64,000 nt of DNA from DASQPA01 sp963756455. Lineage in GTDB: Bacteria > Acidobacteriota > Thermoanaerobaculia > Multivoradales > UBA5704. Where the stretch lies: NCBI GenBank assembly GCA_963756455.1, contig CAVWNC010000001.1:186001-250000 (forward strand), given 5' to 3'. The position numbers and the translations under genes were made by a program. Below, piece after piece: positions 33,137-42,188 of the stretch; the stretch's first letter is position 1; every line of letters starts with the position of its first letter. The notes below the pieces were generated by a model that had not been told where the DNA came from, searched no databases, and saw only the letters and a program-made list of their open reading frames with translations.

Positions 33137-35410
33137 ATGCGCAGAATCCACCTGGCCATGATGGCCGCGGGAATCGTCGGTTGCAGCACCGTCGCCGGGC
33201 TACCCGCCCTCGCCCAGAGCTGCGAGGTCAGCTACGGCGCGACCGACGCCGCCAAGAGCAACAAGTTGTTCCTCTATTTCCCGCCGGTCGACGATCCGAC
33301 CTTTCCGGCGTACAGCCCGAACGTCAGCCCGGCCAAGGCCTTCGATGTCGCGGCGCTCAGCCCGACGATCGGCACGACGGCAGCTTTGATCGACGCCATC
33401 CGCGCCGTGGTCGTCGACGATTACTGCGAATTCAACGTACAGGTTCTTTCGACCACCACGAACCCGGAAACCCTCGCCGTGCCGCCCGCGCGGCGCGTCA
33501 CCGTGGCGATCGGCTCGGACGGCAACGGCGACACGTGGGGACTGGCTCGAGATACGGATATCCCCGGCGCGACGGACGTCGATTTCGCGCGGGTCTGGGC
33601 CGGAACCTACACGACCTGTGAGGGGAGCGACCCCATGGGAGGGTGCTCGACGGGTACTCTGACCGGGGCCGGCGCCACGCTCGGCCGCTGGGCCGATGCG
33701 ATCGGCGGGACGGCCGCGCACGAGGCCGGGCACACCTACGGCCTGCTGCACGCGGACGATGACCCGCCGAGCGACACCGTAGAACCGGGGCCACCGCCAA
33801 CGCCCGGGGAAGACAGCTACCATCGCCACCTGATGCCCGCCGGCCGCAACCTGACGGGGCCCGACCGCGCCGGGTATCGCCGGCACTTCAGCGACCGTAC
33901 CTACAGCCTGCTGGCCGCCGACATCGGTCTGTCGATCCAGACCATGCACAACTGGGATCTAAAGAACCCCAACGCCGAGGAAGCGCACAGCCTGACGATC
34001 GACTTTCTGAGCGTGCTGCCGGCGTTGACTCTCTCCGGGCCTTACACCGGCGAGAGGAGCCCGTGGATCGATCCCGTCGTCACCGGCCCGACCGGCACGG
34101 CGACGTTCCGGGGGGCGACCTACAACCGCTACAGCATCACCTGGTCGACGGCCAATCCGATCTGGCAGGGCTCGACGCCGGGGATCGTCCCGGGCGGCGG
34201 CGATTTCCACATCGGAGCGACGTTCCTGGGCGTCGACTTCGACCAGCCCGACCCGATCATCGTCCAGGATGTGACGCTCTTCGACGCGGCATCGAATCCC
34301 CTGACCCTTCATCCGCGCCTGCCGATCTACGACGCCGGCACGCTCGACGCGGCGGACGGGACTTACGCGATCCACTTCTTCGCGCCGCCTGCCGCGCCCT
34401 CGCTGCGCCTCGAGAACGTGACCGTCTACCAGCTGCCGCGGGTCGCGGCGATCGCTTCGATGGTCGGCGCCGGAGAGCCCAAGACGAGGAGCGGCGAGCC
34501 GATCCGGCCATGGACGGTGAGCACCTGTCAGCCCGCGCGCCTGCGGGACGGGGCGCGCTGCGTGGTCGCGTCGCTGGCGCAAAAGCCGCACGTCGAGGTC
34601 GTCCACCGGGTGGGCGAACCGGGCGTCTACGATTGCAGCGGGGGCATTCCGCAAGTGGATCGGCCGAGCAGAGGAAAGCCGGACTCGCTCCGTGCCCCCG
34701 ACTTCGAAGGCCCGATCTGCGCCGGGGTGGCGCGCGACCTGTTCCCGTCGACCACGGTCTATATCATCGCGACGGCGGTCGATCCGCAGGCGAAGTATTA
34801 CGATCCCCAGCTGAAGCGCTACGTCGTCGGGCCGCTCACCTCCAAGGTTTTCCTCCAGGTCGCTGGCGTGCGCCGCTCTGCCGATGGCCCCGACGGCCCC
34901 GACGGCCCCAACGGCCCCGACGGCGCCGGCGGCGTTGCCGGGTCGGCCGGAGCTTTCGGCGCGCCGGGCTCGCTCCTCGCGGCGGTCTTTACGGGAGGGA
35001 GCTTTCCGCTCTCCGCGCTGCGCGACCGTTACACGCCTTCCATCCACTCCGGCCTCGCGCTCGAATGGCCGTTCACGCCAACCTTCAGAGCGGGCCTCGA
35101 GCTCGGCTACCACGCGTTCGCGGCCGAGCCGGGAGTGGGCGGGAACCTCGGAGTGACGGACGCCTCCCTCTTTGTCAAGATCTTGGGCGCCACGGGCCCG
35201 CTGCGGCCGTTCGCCAGCGCCGGCGTGGGTACCTACCGCGCGTTCGGCAGCTCGCAGGTCGGCTACCAGCTCGGCCTGGGCCTCGAGCTCCCGGTCACCG
35301 GCCGCGCGGCGCTCGCGACGGGGCTCACCGCACGCGCGGTGAATGGCACGAGCGCCGGCGACCTCCGATTCTTCGACGCCTGGCTGGGGTTCGAGCTCCG
35401 CTTGCGGTGA
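33137..35410 (+). CDS. Secreted zinc metalloprotease-like protein with C-terminal beta-barrel
   Basis: A 757-residue protein. ATG 33137 follows AAGAGGAGAAACC and a signal peptide (MMAAGIVGCSTVAGLPALAQ). Residues about 180-230 include AAHEAGHTYGLLHADDD, an HExxHxxGxxH-type zinc site, so a peptidase is likely. Beta-rich regions follow. At about residue 580 a collagen-like Gly-Pro-Asp repeat (GPDGPDGPNGPDGAGG) leads into 170 residues of alternating strands ending FDAWLGFELRLR, with an aromatic C-terminal residue two from the end. This looks like an outer-membrane beta-barrel of the OmpA/OprF-like or PagP-like size. A protease tethered to an outer-membrane barrel is unusual. The barrel call is inference. 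Confidence 0.7.
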   Translation: MRRIHLAMMAAGIVGCSTVAGLPALAQSCEVSYGATDAAKSNKLFLYFPPVDDPTFPAYSPNVSPAKAFDVAALSPTIGTTAALIDAIRAVVVDDYCEFNVQVLSTTTNPETLAVPPARRVTVAIGSDGNGDTWGLARDTDIPGATDVDFARVWAGTYTTCEGSDPMGGCSTGTLTGAGATLGRWADAIGGTAAHEAGHTYGLLHADDDPPSDTVEPGPPPTPGEDSYHRHLMPAGRNLTGPDRAGYRRHFSDRTYSLLAADIGLSIQTMHNWDLKNPNAEEAHSLTIDFLSVLPALTLSGPYTGERSPWIDPVVTGPTGTATFRGATYNRYSITWSTANPIWQGSTPGIVPGGGDFHIGATFLGVDFDQPDPIIVQDVTLFDAASNPLTLHPRLPIYDAGTLDAADGTYAIHFFAPPAAPSLRLENVTVYQLPRVAAIASMVGAGEPKTRSGEPIRPWTVSTCQPARLRDGARCVVASLAQKPHVEVVHRVGEPGVYDCSGGIPQVDRPSRGKPDSLRAPDFEGPICAGVARDLFPSTTVYIIATAVDPQAKYYDPQLKRYVVGPLTSKVFLQVAGVRRSADGPDGPDGPNGPDGAGGVAGSAGAFGAPGSLLAAVFTGGSFPLSALRDRYTPSIHSGLALEWPFTPTFRAGLELGYHAFAAEPGVGGNLGVTDASLFVKILGATGPLRPFASAGVGTYRAFGSSQVGYQLGLGLELPVTGRAALATGLTARAVNGTSAGDLRFFDAWLGFELRLR

Positions 35411-35527
35411 TCGCTCTCCTGGGGGAGGGGTGGGCGGGTCGGGAGAGGGGAGCCGGGGGGTGAGGGTCAACGGCGCGGGCTCGCCCCGACCTGGACGAGA
35501 CCTCCCTGCAGCAGGAGGAGGGCTCGT

Positions 35528-36976
35528 TCAGGCCGCGGCGAGGATCGCCGTCAGGGCGGCCGCCACGGCGGGGAAGGCGCCGCTCTCGGCGGCCGGAACG
35601 GCGAGGGCCGCGAAGAGCTCCTCGGCGGGCCAGCGGCGCTCCCTTTTGAGGGCGTCGATCGAAGGCTGGATCTCGCTCCGCACCAGCTCCGCGTCGGTGA
35701 TCGCGAGCTCTTCGGCCGGCGTCGACCAGCCGGTCGGCGGCAAGAGCCCGATGTAGGTGAGCCGGCCCTGGCGCTCGCCGAGGAGCGCCAGCCGGCAGGG
35801 GAGAGGCGGCTCGAGGCTGAACGCCGCCCGCGCCTCGAGGAGCCGGGCGCCATAGGCCGCGAGGAGCTCCGCCGCGCCGGCGGCCGTGCACTCCTTGAGA
35901 GCCGCGGCGAGCCGGTGGCGCAGGGACTCCTCGGCCTGCACGACCTGCCAGAGCCGCCAGGTTCCCCAGCCCGTCTCGGTGAGCGCGATGCAGCGCTGCG
36001 GCGACAGCCGCTCGAACGCTCCGGCATGCCGTTGGGCCCACCGCAGCAGCTCCTGCTTGGCATCGTCCAGGAGCTCGAATTCGTGCCCGGGCGCCGAGTG
36101 GAAATGCCAGGCGCCGCTTCGCACCCGCCAGGAACCGTCCTTGCCCGGCTCCGGCACGGCGCCGGGAGACGCGGCGGAGTGGAGCAGCATCCGGCCTTCG
36201 ATCGGCGGCCACACCCGGCCGCTCGGCGCGCTGCTGTCCGGCAGCTGCGGCGTCGAGCCCGCCTCGCGCCGGCGGCTCGGCGGCGGCGCGGGAGGCGCCC
36301 GGTGCCCTCTCTGGGCGGCCTCCGGGTCGTCCTCCACGGCCTGGAGCCAGGCGAGGAGCGCGCCGGCATCGGCGGTGTCCCCGGGGCCGACCGGCAGGGT
36401 GGCCCGCGCCTGCAGCTCGCGGGCGCGGTCGAGCGCCAGGCGGACGGCGAGGACGAACGCCTCGCGGATCCCCAGGCTCTCCGTCGCCACCGATTCGACC
36501 AGGGCGAGCCCGTCGAGGTCGAGCTCTTTACGGAGCGCCGCGATCGACAGCGCCTGCGGGCGGTCGCGGTGGTTCGCCTGGACGACGATCCCCGGCCGGG
36601 GGGTCGGTCCCGAGGCGAGGAGCTCGCGCAGCTCGGCCAAGGCCGCCGCCGCCGCCGGCAGCTCCGCCGGCAGGCTGTCGGTCACGAAGACGACCGCATC
36701 CGCCTCGGCGAGAAGCGCGCGGCGGCGCCCCAGAAGCTCCCGCTGGCCGGGAACGCTCACGATCTGGCAGCGGATGGGAATCCCCTCGAAGCTGCCGCCG
36801 GTATATTCCAACCAATCGAAAAACAGCGTCCGCCCGTCGGCCTCCGCGGGCGAAAACACCGCTTTGGCCATGCCCTCCGCCAGGGCGCCGAGGCTCGTCG
36901 TCTTCCCCGAATGGGGCGGGCCGTCATAGACCAGGCGGACGACCAGGGCGTCGTGATCCGTGGTCATCCTCGCCAT
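35528..36976 (-). CDS. MglA-like small GTPase with C-terminal extension
   Basis: A 482-residue protein. Residues 1-210 are a Ras-like GTPase: P-loop GPPHSGKTT (residues 19-27), switch region VSVPGQRELLGRRR and base-recognition VVQANHRD (variant of NKxD). The PGQ motif is typical of bacterial MglA proteins. A Pro/Arg-rich linker follows (about 225-250), then 230 residues of mixed alpha/beta (FHSAPGHEFELLDDAKQEL, ALTETGWGTWRLWQVVQ) of unknown type. MglA proteins set cell polarity or control motility with roadblock partners. Two roadblock genes precede it in the same direction, so an MglA-MglB-type operon is likely. Confidence 0.82.
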   Translation of the reverse strand: MARMTTDHDALVVRLVYDGPPHSGKTTSLGALAEGMAKAVFSPAEADGRTLFFDWLEYTGGSFEGIPIRCQIVSVPGQRELLGRRRALLAEADAVVFVTDSLPAELPAAAAALAELRELLASGPTPRPGIVVQANHRDRPQALSIAALRKELDLDGLALVESVATESLGIREAFVLAVRLALDRARELQARATLPVGPGDTADAGALLAWLQAVEDDPEAAQRGHRAPPAPPPSRRREAGSTPQLPDSSAPSGRVWPPIEGRMLLHSAASPGAVPEPGKDGSWRVRSGAWHFHSAPGHEFELLDDAKQELLRWAQRHAGAFERLSPQRCIALTETGWGTWRLWQVVQAEESLRHRLAAALKECTAAGAAELLAAYGARLLEARAAFSLEPPLPCRLALLGERQGRLTYIGLLPPTGWSTPAEELAITDAELVRSEIQPSIDALKRERRWPAEELFAALAVPAAESGAFPAVAAALTAILAAA

Positions 36977-37010
36977 ACGTCCTCCGTCTGCCTCGCCCGC
37001 TTGAAAGCCG

Positions 37011-37042
37011 GCCGGGCGGGCGTCCAGCCGCCCGGCCTCTTT
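37011..37042 (+). terminator. GC-rich hairpin with T run between roadblock and GTPase genes
   Basis: GCCGGGCGG pairs with CCGCCCGGC across an eight-base loop, and a T6 run follows on the plus strand. No plus-strand gene ends here, so its role is unclear. On the minus strand it could attenuate transcription from the roadblock genes into the GTPase gene. Confidence 0.4.
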
Positions 37043-37043
37043 T

Positions 37044-37412
37044 TTACCGCAGCGACGGGGTGTGCTTGGCGACCACCGAGCGCAGGATCGCGAGGTTCGT
37101 CGACTCGCGATCGGCCGCGATATAAAGAAAGACGTTGGGACCGATCATCTTGATCATGTGGATCTGGTCGGTCAGCGTGAGCAGCATGTCTTCCAGGTTG
37201 GACTTCAAGTTGAGCGCCCGCATGATCTTGAGCTTCTGTTTCACCAGCTCGCTGTTGTAGGCGCTCGCGACGCTCAGGTCGAAATCCGAGCGGAGCGATT
37301 TGGCGCCCAGGGTGAGCCCGGATTCCATGTCCACGAGCGACGCGGCGATGTACCCGGACATCTCCGCAGCGATTTTATCGAAAACCTCGACGATCTGTTT
37401 TTCGGTCGGCAT
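37044..37412 (-). CDS. Roadblock/LC7 domain protein (MglB-like), second
   Basis: A 122-residue single-domain roadblock protein, expected to dimerise and bind the MglA-like GTPase as a regulator. The fold pattern is seen: a helix (KQIVEVFDKIAAEMSGYIAA), strand SLVDMESGLTLGAK, helix LVKQKLKIMRAL, and final strands LTDQIHMIKMIGPNVFLYIA plus a terminal helix. It is 55 bases after the first roadblock gene and 67 before the GTPase gene. The presence of two different roadblock proteins suggests a heterodimer. Confidence 0.85.
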   Translation of the reverse strand: MPTEKQIVEVFDKIAAEMSGYIAASLVDMESGLTLGAKSLRSDFDLSVASAYNSELVKQKLKIMRALNLKSNLEDMLLTLTDQIHMIKMIGPNVFLYIAADRESTNLAILRSVVAKHTPSLR

Positions 37413-37467
37413 GTCTTTACCCTCCGTATCTCCGGTGCGATTCTCTTACGAGGTTGGGTCGGTCGGT

Positions 37468-37833
37468 CTAGATGGCGACGTCTTTTTCGGCTTCACCGAG
37501 GACGTGGCGCGCCATCGCCAGGTTGGCCCTGGCGCGGTCGAGCACCAGGTACAAGAAGAGCGCGTCGTTGTTCTTGAGCGGGCGGATCAGGTGATACTGG
37601 CGGTGGAGCGTAATCAGGATGTCCTCGATGTTGTCCTTGAGGTCCAAGCTCTTCATCGTCTTTCGCTTGGCCCGCACCACCTCGGTGTTGCCGGCCGCGG
37701 CGACTTCCAGGTTGAAAGCCGCCCCGCCGCCCGCTTGCGCTAGGACCATGCCGCTATTGCTGTCGACAAGGCAACAACCGACCGCCCCATCGATTTCCAT
37801 CAGTCGATCCATGCTGTTCTTGGTGTTCGCCAT
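37468..37833 (-). CDS. Roadblock/LC7 domain protein (MglB-like), first
   Basis: A 121-residue roadblock protein: helix MDRLMEIDGAVGCCLVD, strand SGMVLAQAGGG, helix NTEVVRAKRKTMKSLDLKDN and strands DILITLHRQYHLIRPLKNND. It is related to the second roadblock protein in length and in the LDLKDNIEDILITL versus LNLKSNLEDMLLTL segment. The first gene of the minus-strand operon leading to the GTPase. Confidence 0.85.
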   Translation of the reverse strand: MANTKNSMDRLMEIDGAVGCCLVDSNSGMVLAQAGGGAAFNLEVAAAGNTEVVRAKRKTMKSLDLKDNIEDILITLHRQYHLIRPLKNNDALFLYLVLDRARANLAMARHVLGEAEKDVAI

Positions 37834-38151
37834 GGCGAAGCTCCTCTCCTCTACAGAAAGTTACAGCTCGACGGACGACGCCAAGCGCGCCCCCATCGGC
37901 TTTAAGAATCGGTACACCTAAGGTACCAGTAAAGATCGGCTAATGCAAGTTCAGACCGGATGTGTTGCGGCGGGGCGATCGCATGCTTTCGAGGTAAAAA
38001 CGTAATTCAATTTTCTATTGTAGATCGAGAAAACGAGTGGTCGCGATCCCTGCTCTCCGCGATCCCTTTTGCGATCTAAAAAGAGAAGAGGCGCGGACCC
38101 CGGGGTCCGCGCCTCTTCTCTGCGCCAGGGCGGCTTTAGAGCAGCGGAGGG
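37834..38151. promoter_or_regulatory. Intergenic region with lower GC and a perfect 38-base palindrome
   Basis: This 318-base gap lies between the roadblock promoter (minus) and the aldo/keto reductase end (minus). The part 37930-38040 is unusually AT-rich (ACGTAATTCAATTTTCTATTG) and likely contains the promoter of the roadblock operon. The palindrome at 38083-38120 is listed separately. Confidence 0.4.
38083..38120 (-). terminator. Rho-independent terminator, perfect palindrome, for the aldo/keto reductase gene
   Basis: GAGAAGAGGCGCGGACCCC is followed at once by its exact reverse complement, 19 plus 19 bases. On the minus strand a run of five T follows. It lies 31 bases after the reductase stop. 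Confidence 0.85.
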
Positions 38152-39231
38152 TCAGCCCAGCCACTGCGGGTTCTTGGCCGTCGTATCGAAGTGCTGGCTC
38201 GTCTTGTAGAGCTCGAAGTCGCCCTTCGCCGCCACCTGGGTGGTTTTGGCGAGGAGCGCCGCCACCTGGTCGGCGGACAGCGGCTTGAAGCTCTTCGCCG
38301 CGTTGACCGCCTGGTGGACGATGTCGACCGAATCGCAGCCGGTGATGACGACGCTCGTCGGCAGGTTCATCGCATAGTGCAGGCATTCGAGGGGAGAGAC
38401 GGTCTTGCTTTTGAGGATGAACTTGTCGCCCATCGACTTCATCCCCAGGATGCCCATATTGTGCCGGAGCGCCACCGGCAGCACCTTTTTCTCGAAGCTC
38501 TCATAGTGGGCGTCCATGACGTTCAACGGCATCTGCACCGTGTCGAAGGTGAAATCGTGGGCTTCCGCGGTCTGCAGCATCTTCAGATGGATGTCGGGGC
38601 TCTTGTGGCCGGTGAAGCCGATGTAGCGAATTTTCCCCGCCTTCTTCGCTTCGAGCGCCGCTTCCAAGGCGCCGCCGGGGGCGAAGATGCGGTCCGGGTC
38701 GCTCATCCTGATCACCTCGTGGAACTGCAGGAGGTCCAGGTGGTCCGTCTCCAGGCGCTTCAACGATTCGTTGAGCTGCGCCGCCGCCGCGGCTTTGGTC
38801 CGGCCGTCGACCTTCGTCATCAGGAAGACCTTCTGCCGGTAGCCGTCGCGGAGGGCCTTGCCCATCCGGGCCTCGCTCTTGCCGTCGTTGTAGTCCCACG
38901 AGTTGTCCATGAAGTTGATGCCGCTGTCGATCGCGGTGCGGATGATCTTGATGCTCTCGTTCTCGTCGTGCTGCTGGCCGATGTGCGAGCCGCCCAGGCC
39001 CACCATCGAGACCTTCTCGCCCGTCCGCCCCAGGGTCCGGCGCGGCACTTCGCCGGTCTGCGCCGGCATCTGCGTCCTCTCCGGCGCGGCGGCGGCGCCG
39101 GCGCTCCCCACGATCCCGGCGACCCCCGCCACCCCGACAAACGTCGCGGCGGTCACCGACAGCTCCACGAATCCTCGCCGGGTGACCCCACCCGGAACGG
39201 TCTTCTCGCGGTCTTCCTTGGGTTCGGTCAT
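38152..39231 (-). CDS. Aldo/keto reductase with Tat signal
   Basis: A 359-residue NADPH-dependent oxidoreductase of the AKR fold, predicted to be exported by the twin-arginine route (VTRRGFVELSVTAATFVG). The catalytic tetrad is visible: Asp and Tyr in NFMDNSWDYNDGKSE, Lys in VFLMTKVDGRT and His in LDLLQFHEVIR. LGRTGEKVSMVGLGGSHIG is the family start. The last third (LECLHYAMNLPTSVVITGCD) ends the barrel. The carbonyl substrate is unknown. A strong terminator follows. Confidence 0.9.
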   Translation of the reverse strand: MTEPKEDREKTVPGGVTRRGFVELSVTAATFVGVAGVAGIVGSAGAAAAPERTQMPAQTGEVPRRTLGRTGEKVSMVGLGGSHIGQQHDENESIKIIRTAIDSGINFMDNSWDYNDGKSEARMGKALRDGYRQKVFLMTKVDGRTKAAAAAQLNESLKRLETDHLDLLQFHEVIRMSDPDRIFAPGGALEAALEAKKAGKIRYIGFTGHKSPDIHLKMLQTAEAHDFTFDTVQMPLNVMDAHYESFEKKVLPVALRHNMGILGMKSMGDKFILKSKTVSPLECLHYAMNLPTSVVITGCDSVDIVHQAVNAAKSFKPLSADQVAALLAKTTQVAAKGDFELYKTSQHFDTTAKNPQWLG

Positions 39232-39451
39232 CGGTACACCTCACAGGAAAAAGCGTCCTCCGGTCCATCTCTTGCGGGCTGCAAAATCCGAGCCGGTCGG
39301 GCAGGGTTTCGTTGAAGGCGGTCGGGACCACGTTGGCCTTGTGCAACAACCGGGCTATACTTCGAGCCCGCGCGGCCGGCTCCCGTATCCGCCGGACGTC
39401 CGCTGTGCCACCGCCGCCTTTTTAGCGTGACCCGATAGAACAACAGACTCC

Positions 39452-41851
39452 GTGGCCGAAGGCGACATCACCGGACGCAAGAAAGCCGAAGATGCCCTGC
39501 TCCTCCGCGAGCAGGAGCTCGCCGATTTCTTCGAGAACGCCGCGGTGGGCCTCCATTGGGTGGGGCCGGACGGCACCATCCTGCGGGTCAACCGGGCCGA
39601 GCTGGAGCTCCTCGGCTACACCCGCGAGGAGTACCTCGGCCATCCCATCGCCGAGTTCCACGTCGACAAGGAGGTGATCGCTGACATCCTGCGGCGGCTG
39701 GCGGCGGGCGAGGTGCTCAGGGATCGCGAGGCCCGCCTGCGCTCGAAGGACGGTTCGATCAAGCACGTCCTCATCGACTCCAGCGTGCGCTGGCAGGACG
39801 GCCGCTTCGTCCACACCCGCTGCTTCACGCGGGACGTCACCGACCATCGGCAGGCCGCGGAGGCCCAGGCGCGGCTCGCCGCCATCGTCGAGTCCTCCGA
39901 GGACGCGATCGTCGGCAAGACGCTCGACAGCACGATCCTGTCGTGGAACACCGCGGCCGAGCGGCTGTTCGGCTATACGGCCGAAGAGGCCGTCGGTCGC
40001 TCGGTCACGATCCTCATCCCGCCCGAGCGGCAGGACGAGGAGGACTACATCATGGAGCGGCTGCGCCGCGGCGAGCGCATCGAGCACTACGAGACCGTGC
40101 GCATCGCCAAGGACGGCCGCCGCCTCGACGTCTCCCTGACGATCTCGCCGATCCACGACCGCACCGGCCGGATCGTCGGCGCGGCCAAGATCGCCCGCGA
40201 CGTCACGGCCCGGAAGTGGGCCGAGCAGGCGACGCGATTCTTGGCCGACGCCAGTGCCGCGCTCGCCGAGCTCACGGACTCCCGGAGCACTCTGCAGAAG
40301 CTCGCCGAGCTGGCCGTGCCGCTCTTCGCGGACTGGTGCGCCGTGGACGTCCTCGAAGCCGATGGCTCGATCCACCGGCTGGCGCTCACGCATGGAGATG
40401 CCGCCCAGCACCGGCTGGCGGACGCGCTCCGCGCCCGGTATCCTCCCCAGCCTGGCGATTCTTCGAGCGTGATGAGAGTGCTCTCGACCGGCGAGTCGGA
40501 GTGGCGGCCGTCGGTCCCCGACTCCCTGCTCGAGGAAGCGGCCCGGGACGGGGATCATCTCGCCCTCCTGCGACAGCTGGGGTTCCGGTGCTATCTCTCC
40601 GTCCCGCTGCGCTCCCGGGCGCGAACTTTGGGCGTGCTGACCTGCGCGATGGCGGGATCGGGCCGGTCCTACAGCGCCTCCGATCTCGCGCTCGCGGAAG
40701 ACCTCGCCCACCGCGCCGTCCTCGCGATCGAGAACGCGAGCCTCCTGGCGACGCTCCAGGAGGCCGACAGCCGCAAGGACGAGTTCCTCGCGATGCTGGC
40801 CCACGAGCTCCGGAACCCTCTGGCCCCGATCCGCAACGCCGTGCAGATCTTCCGCGGCAAGGCTCCGGCGACGCCGGAATTGCGCTGGGCCACCGAGGTG
40901 ATCGAGCGGCAGGTCCACCAGCTGACCCGTCTGGTGGACGACCTGCTCGACGTGTCGCGCATCACGCGCGGCAAGATCGAGCTCCGCAAGGAGCGGGTCG
41001 AGCTCGCCGCGGTGATCGACAGTGCCGTCGAAGCCAGCCGGCCGCTCATCGAGAAGTGGGATCACGAGCTGACGATCGAGGTTCCACCCCTGCCGATCTA
41101 CGTCGAAGTGGACCCGACGCGGCTGGCGCAGGTGGTGTCCAACCTGTTGAACAATGCCGCCAAGTACACGGACCAGGGAGGGAGCCTCGGGTTGACCGTC
41201 GAGCCGGAGGAGGGCGGCGCGGTGATCCGGGTGAAGGACACGGGCGCCGGCATTCCTCCCGAGATGCTCCACCGCATCTTCGACATGTTCACCCAGGTGG
41301 ACCATACCCTGGAGCGCTCCGAGGGCGGGCTCGGCATCGGTCTGACTCTGGTGCAGCAGCTGGTCGAGATGCATGGCGGCACCGTCGAGGCGAGGAGCGC
41401 CGGCCCCGGCCAGGGTAGCGAATTCATCGTGCGCCTTCCGGTCGCCGGAGCGGCCGAGCGGTCCCGTACGGCCGCCGGCGAAACCCTCCCGGCGTCCGCC
41501 GCGTGCCGCATCCTGGTCGTGGACGACAACCGGGATGCCGCCGACAGCCTGGGGATGTTGCTGCGCATGATCGGCAACGAGGTCCACACGGCGTACGACG
41601 GCCTGGAGGCGGTGGGAGCGGCGGCGACGTTCCAGCCGGACGTGATCGTCCTGGACATCGGCCTGCCGAAGCTCAACGGTTACGAGGCGGCTCGCCAGAT
41701 CCGGGCGCAGCCGGGTGGCGCCGACCGGGTCCTGATCGCCTTGACCGGCTGGGGCCAGGAGGAGGACCGTCTCCGCTCCAAAGAGGCGGGCTTCGATCAC
41801 CACATCACGAAGCCGGTCGAGTTCAGCACCCTCAAGAAACTGCTCGCCTGA
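39452..41851 (+). CDS. Hybrid sensor histidine kinase (PAS-PAS-GAF-HK-REC)
   Basis: A 799-residue cytosolic two-component protein with no membrane segment. Order of domains: PAS 1 (FENAAVGLHWVGPDGTILRV), PAS 2 (AIVESSEDAIVGKTLDSTIL), GAF (LFADWCAVDVLEADGSIHRL), HisKA with phosphoacceptor His451 in LAMLAHELRNPLAP, HATPase with NLLNNAAKYT and KDTGAGIPPEM, then REC with phosphoacceptor Asp735 in VIVLDIGLPKLNG. The GTG at 39452 is the first start after an in-frame stop. The N-terminus begins with a PAC-like DITGRKKAEDALLL, suggesting an earlier PAS domain has been lost. The signal sensed is unknown and no partner is adjacent. Confidence 0.9.
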   Translation: MAEGDITGRKKAEDALLLREQELADFFENAAVGLHWVGPDGTILRVNRAELELLGYTREEYLGHPIAEFHVDKEVIADILRRLAAGEVLRDREARLRSKDGSIKHVLIDSSVRWQDGRFVHTRCFTRDVTDHRQAAEAQARLAAIVESSEDAIVGKTLDSTILSWNTAAERLFGYTAEEAVGRSVTILIPPERQDEEDYIMERLRRGERIEHYETVRIAKDGRRLDVSLTISPIHDRTGRIVGAAKIARDVTARKWAEQATRFLADASAALAELTDSRSTLQKLAELAVPLFADWCAVDVLEADGSIHRLALTHGDAAQHRLADALRARYPPQPGDSSSVMRVLSTGESEWRPSVPDSLLEEAARDGDHLALLRQLGFRCYLSVPLRSRARTLGVLTCAMAGSGRSYSASDLALAEDLAHRAVLAIENASLLATLQEADSRKDEFLAMLAHELRNPLAPIRNAVQIFRGKAPATPELRWATEVIERQVHQLTRLVDDLLDVSRITRGKIELRKERVELAAVIDSAVEASRPLIEKWDHELTIEVPPLPIYVEVDPTRLAQVVSNLLNNAAKYTDQGGSLGLTVEPEEGGAVIRVKDTGAGIPPEMLHRIFDMFTQVDHTLERSEGGLGIGLTLVQQLVEMHGGTVEARSAGPGQGSEFIVRLPVAGAAERSRTAAGETLPASAACRILVVDDNRDAADSLGMLLRMIGNEVHTAYDGLEAVGAAATFQPDVIVLDIGLPKLNGYEAARQIRAQPGGADRVLIALTGWGQEEDRLRSKEAGFDHHITKPVEFSTLKKLLA

Positions 41852-42188
41852 GGGACGGCGAGCGCCGCCGGGTGAGGTTCTCTCCGCATCGTGCGGCAGG
41901 AAAATGTCGCACCCTGGTTCCCCCCTGGGCGGGCGTTCACGCCGACCTTTCCTACCGTCCTCCTGAGGCGAGTTTTACGAGCCGAAGGATCTGGGGGCAG
42001 GTTCCTGCTCCGGCAACGCTTCGTTGCCGCGCTTCCTGTCTGACCAGGGCTGCGCCCTTCGCTAAGGAATTACGGCCCTTCAGGCCTGAAGCCACACCCT
42101 ACGGATTTGAGGCAGCGTCTCGCCGTGGGTCCCTCCTCCCTGGGCGGGGTGGTGAGTGGGGATGGGGTCGCCGGAGAGCCGGAGAGAT
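41852..42188. repeat. Intergenic region with copy B of the 100-base repeat
   Basis: Of these 337 bases, 42041-42135 repeat 27809-27912 (CTGACCAGGGCTGCGCCC, GGCCCTTCAGGCCT, GGATTTGAGGCAGCG). The first part includes an inverted repeat CGGCAACG-CTT-CGTTGCCG at 42012-42030. The promoter of the following gene must be here. No open frame is convincing. Confidence 0.5.

Noticed and set aside
39422..41803. 793-residue minus-strand frame opposite the histidine kinase
   Set aside because: No domain pattern; the plus strand has all kinase motifs in order.
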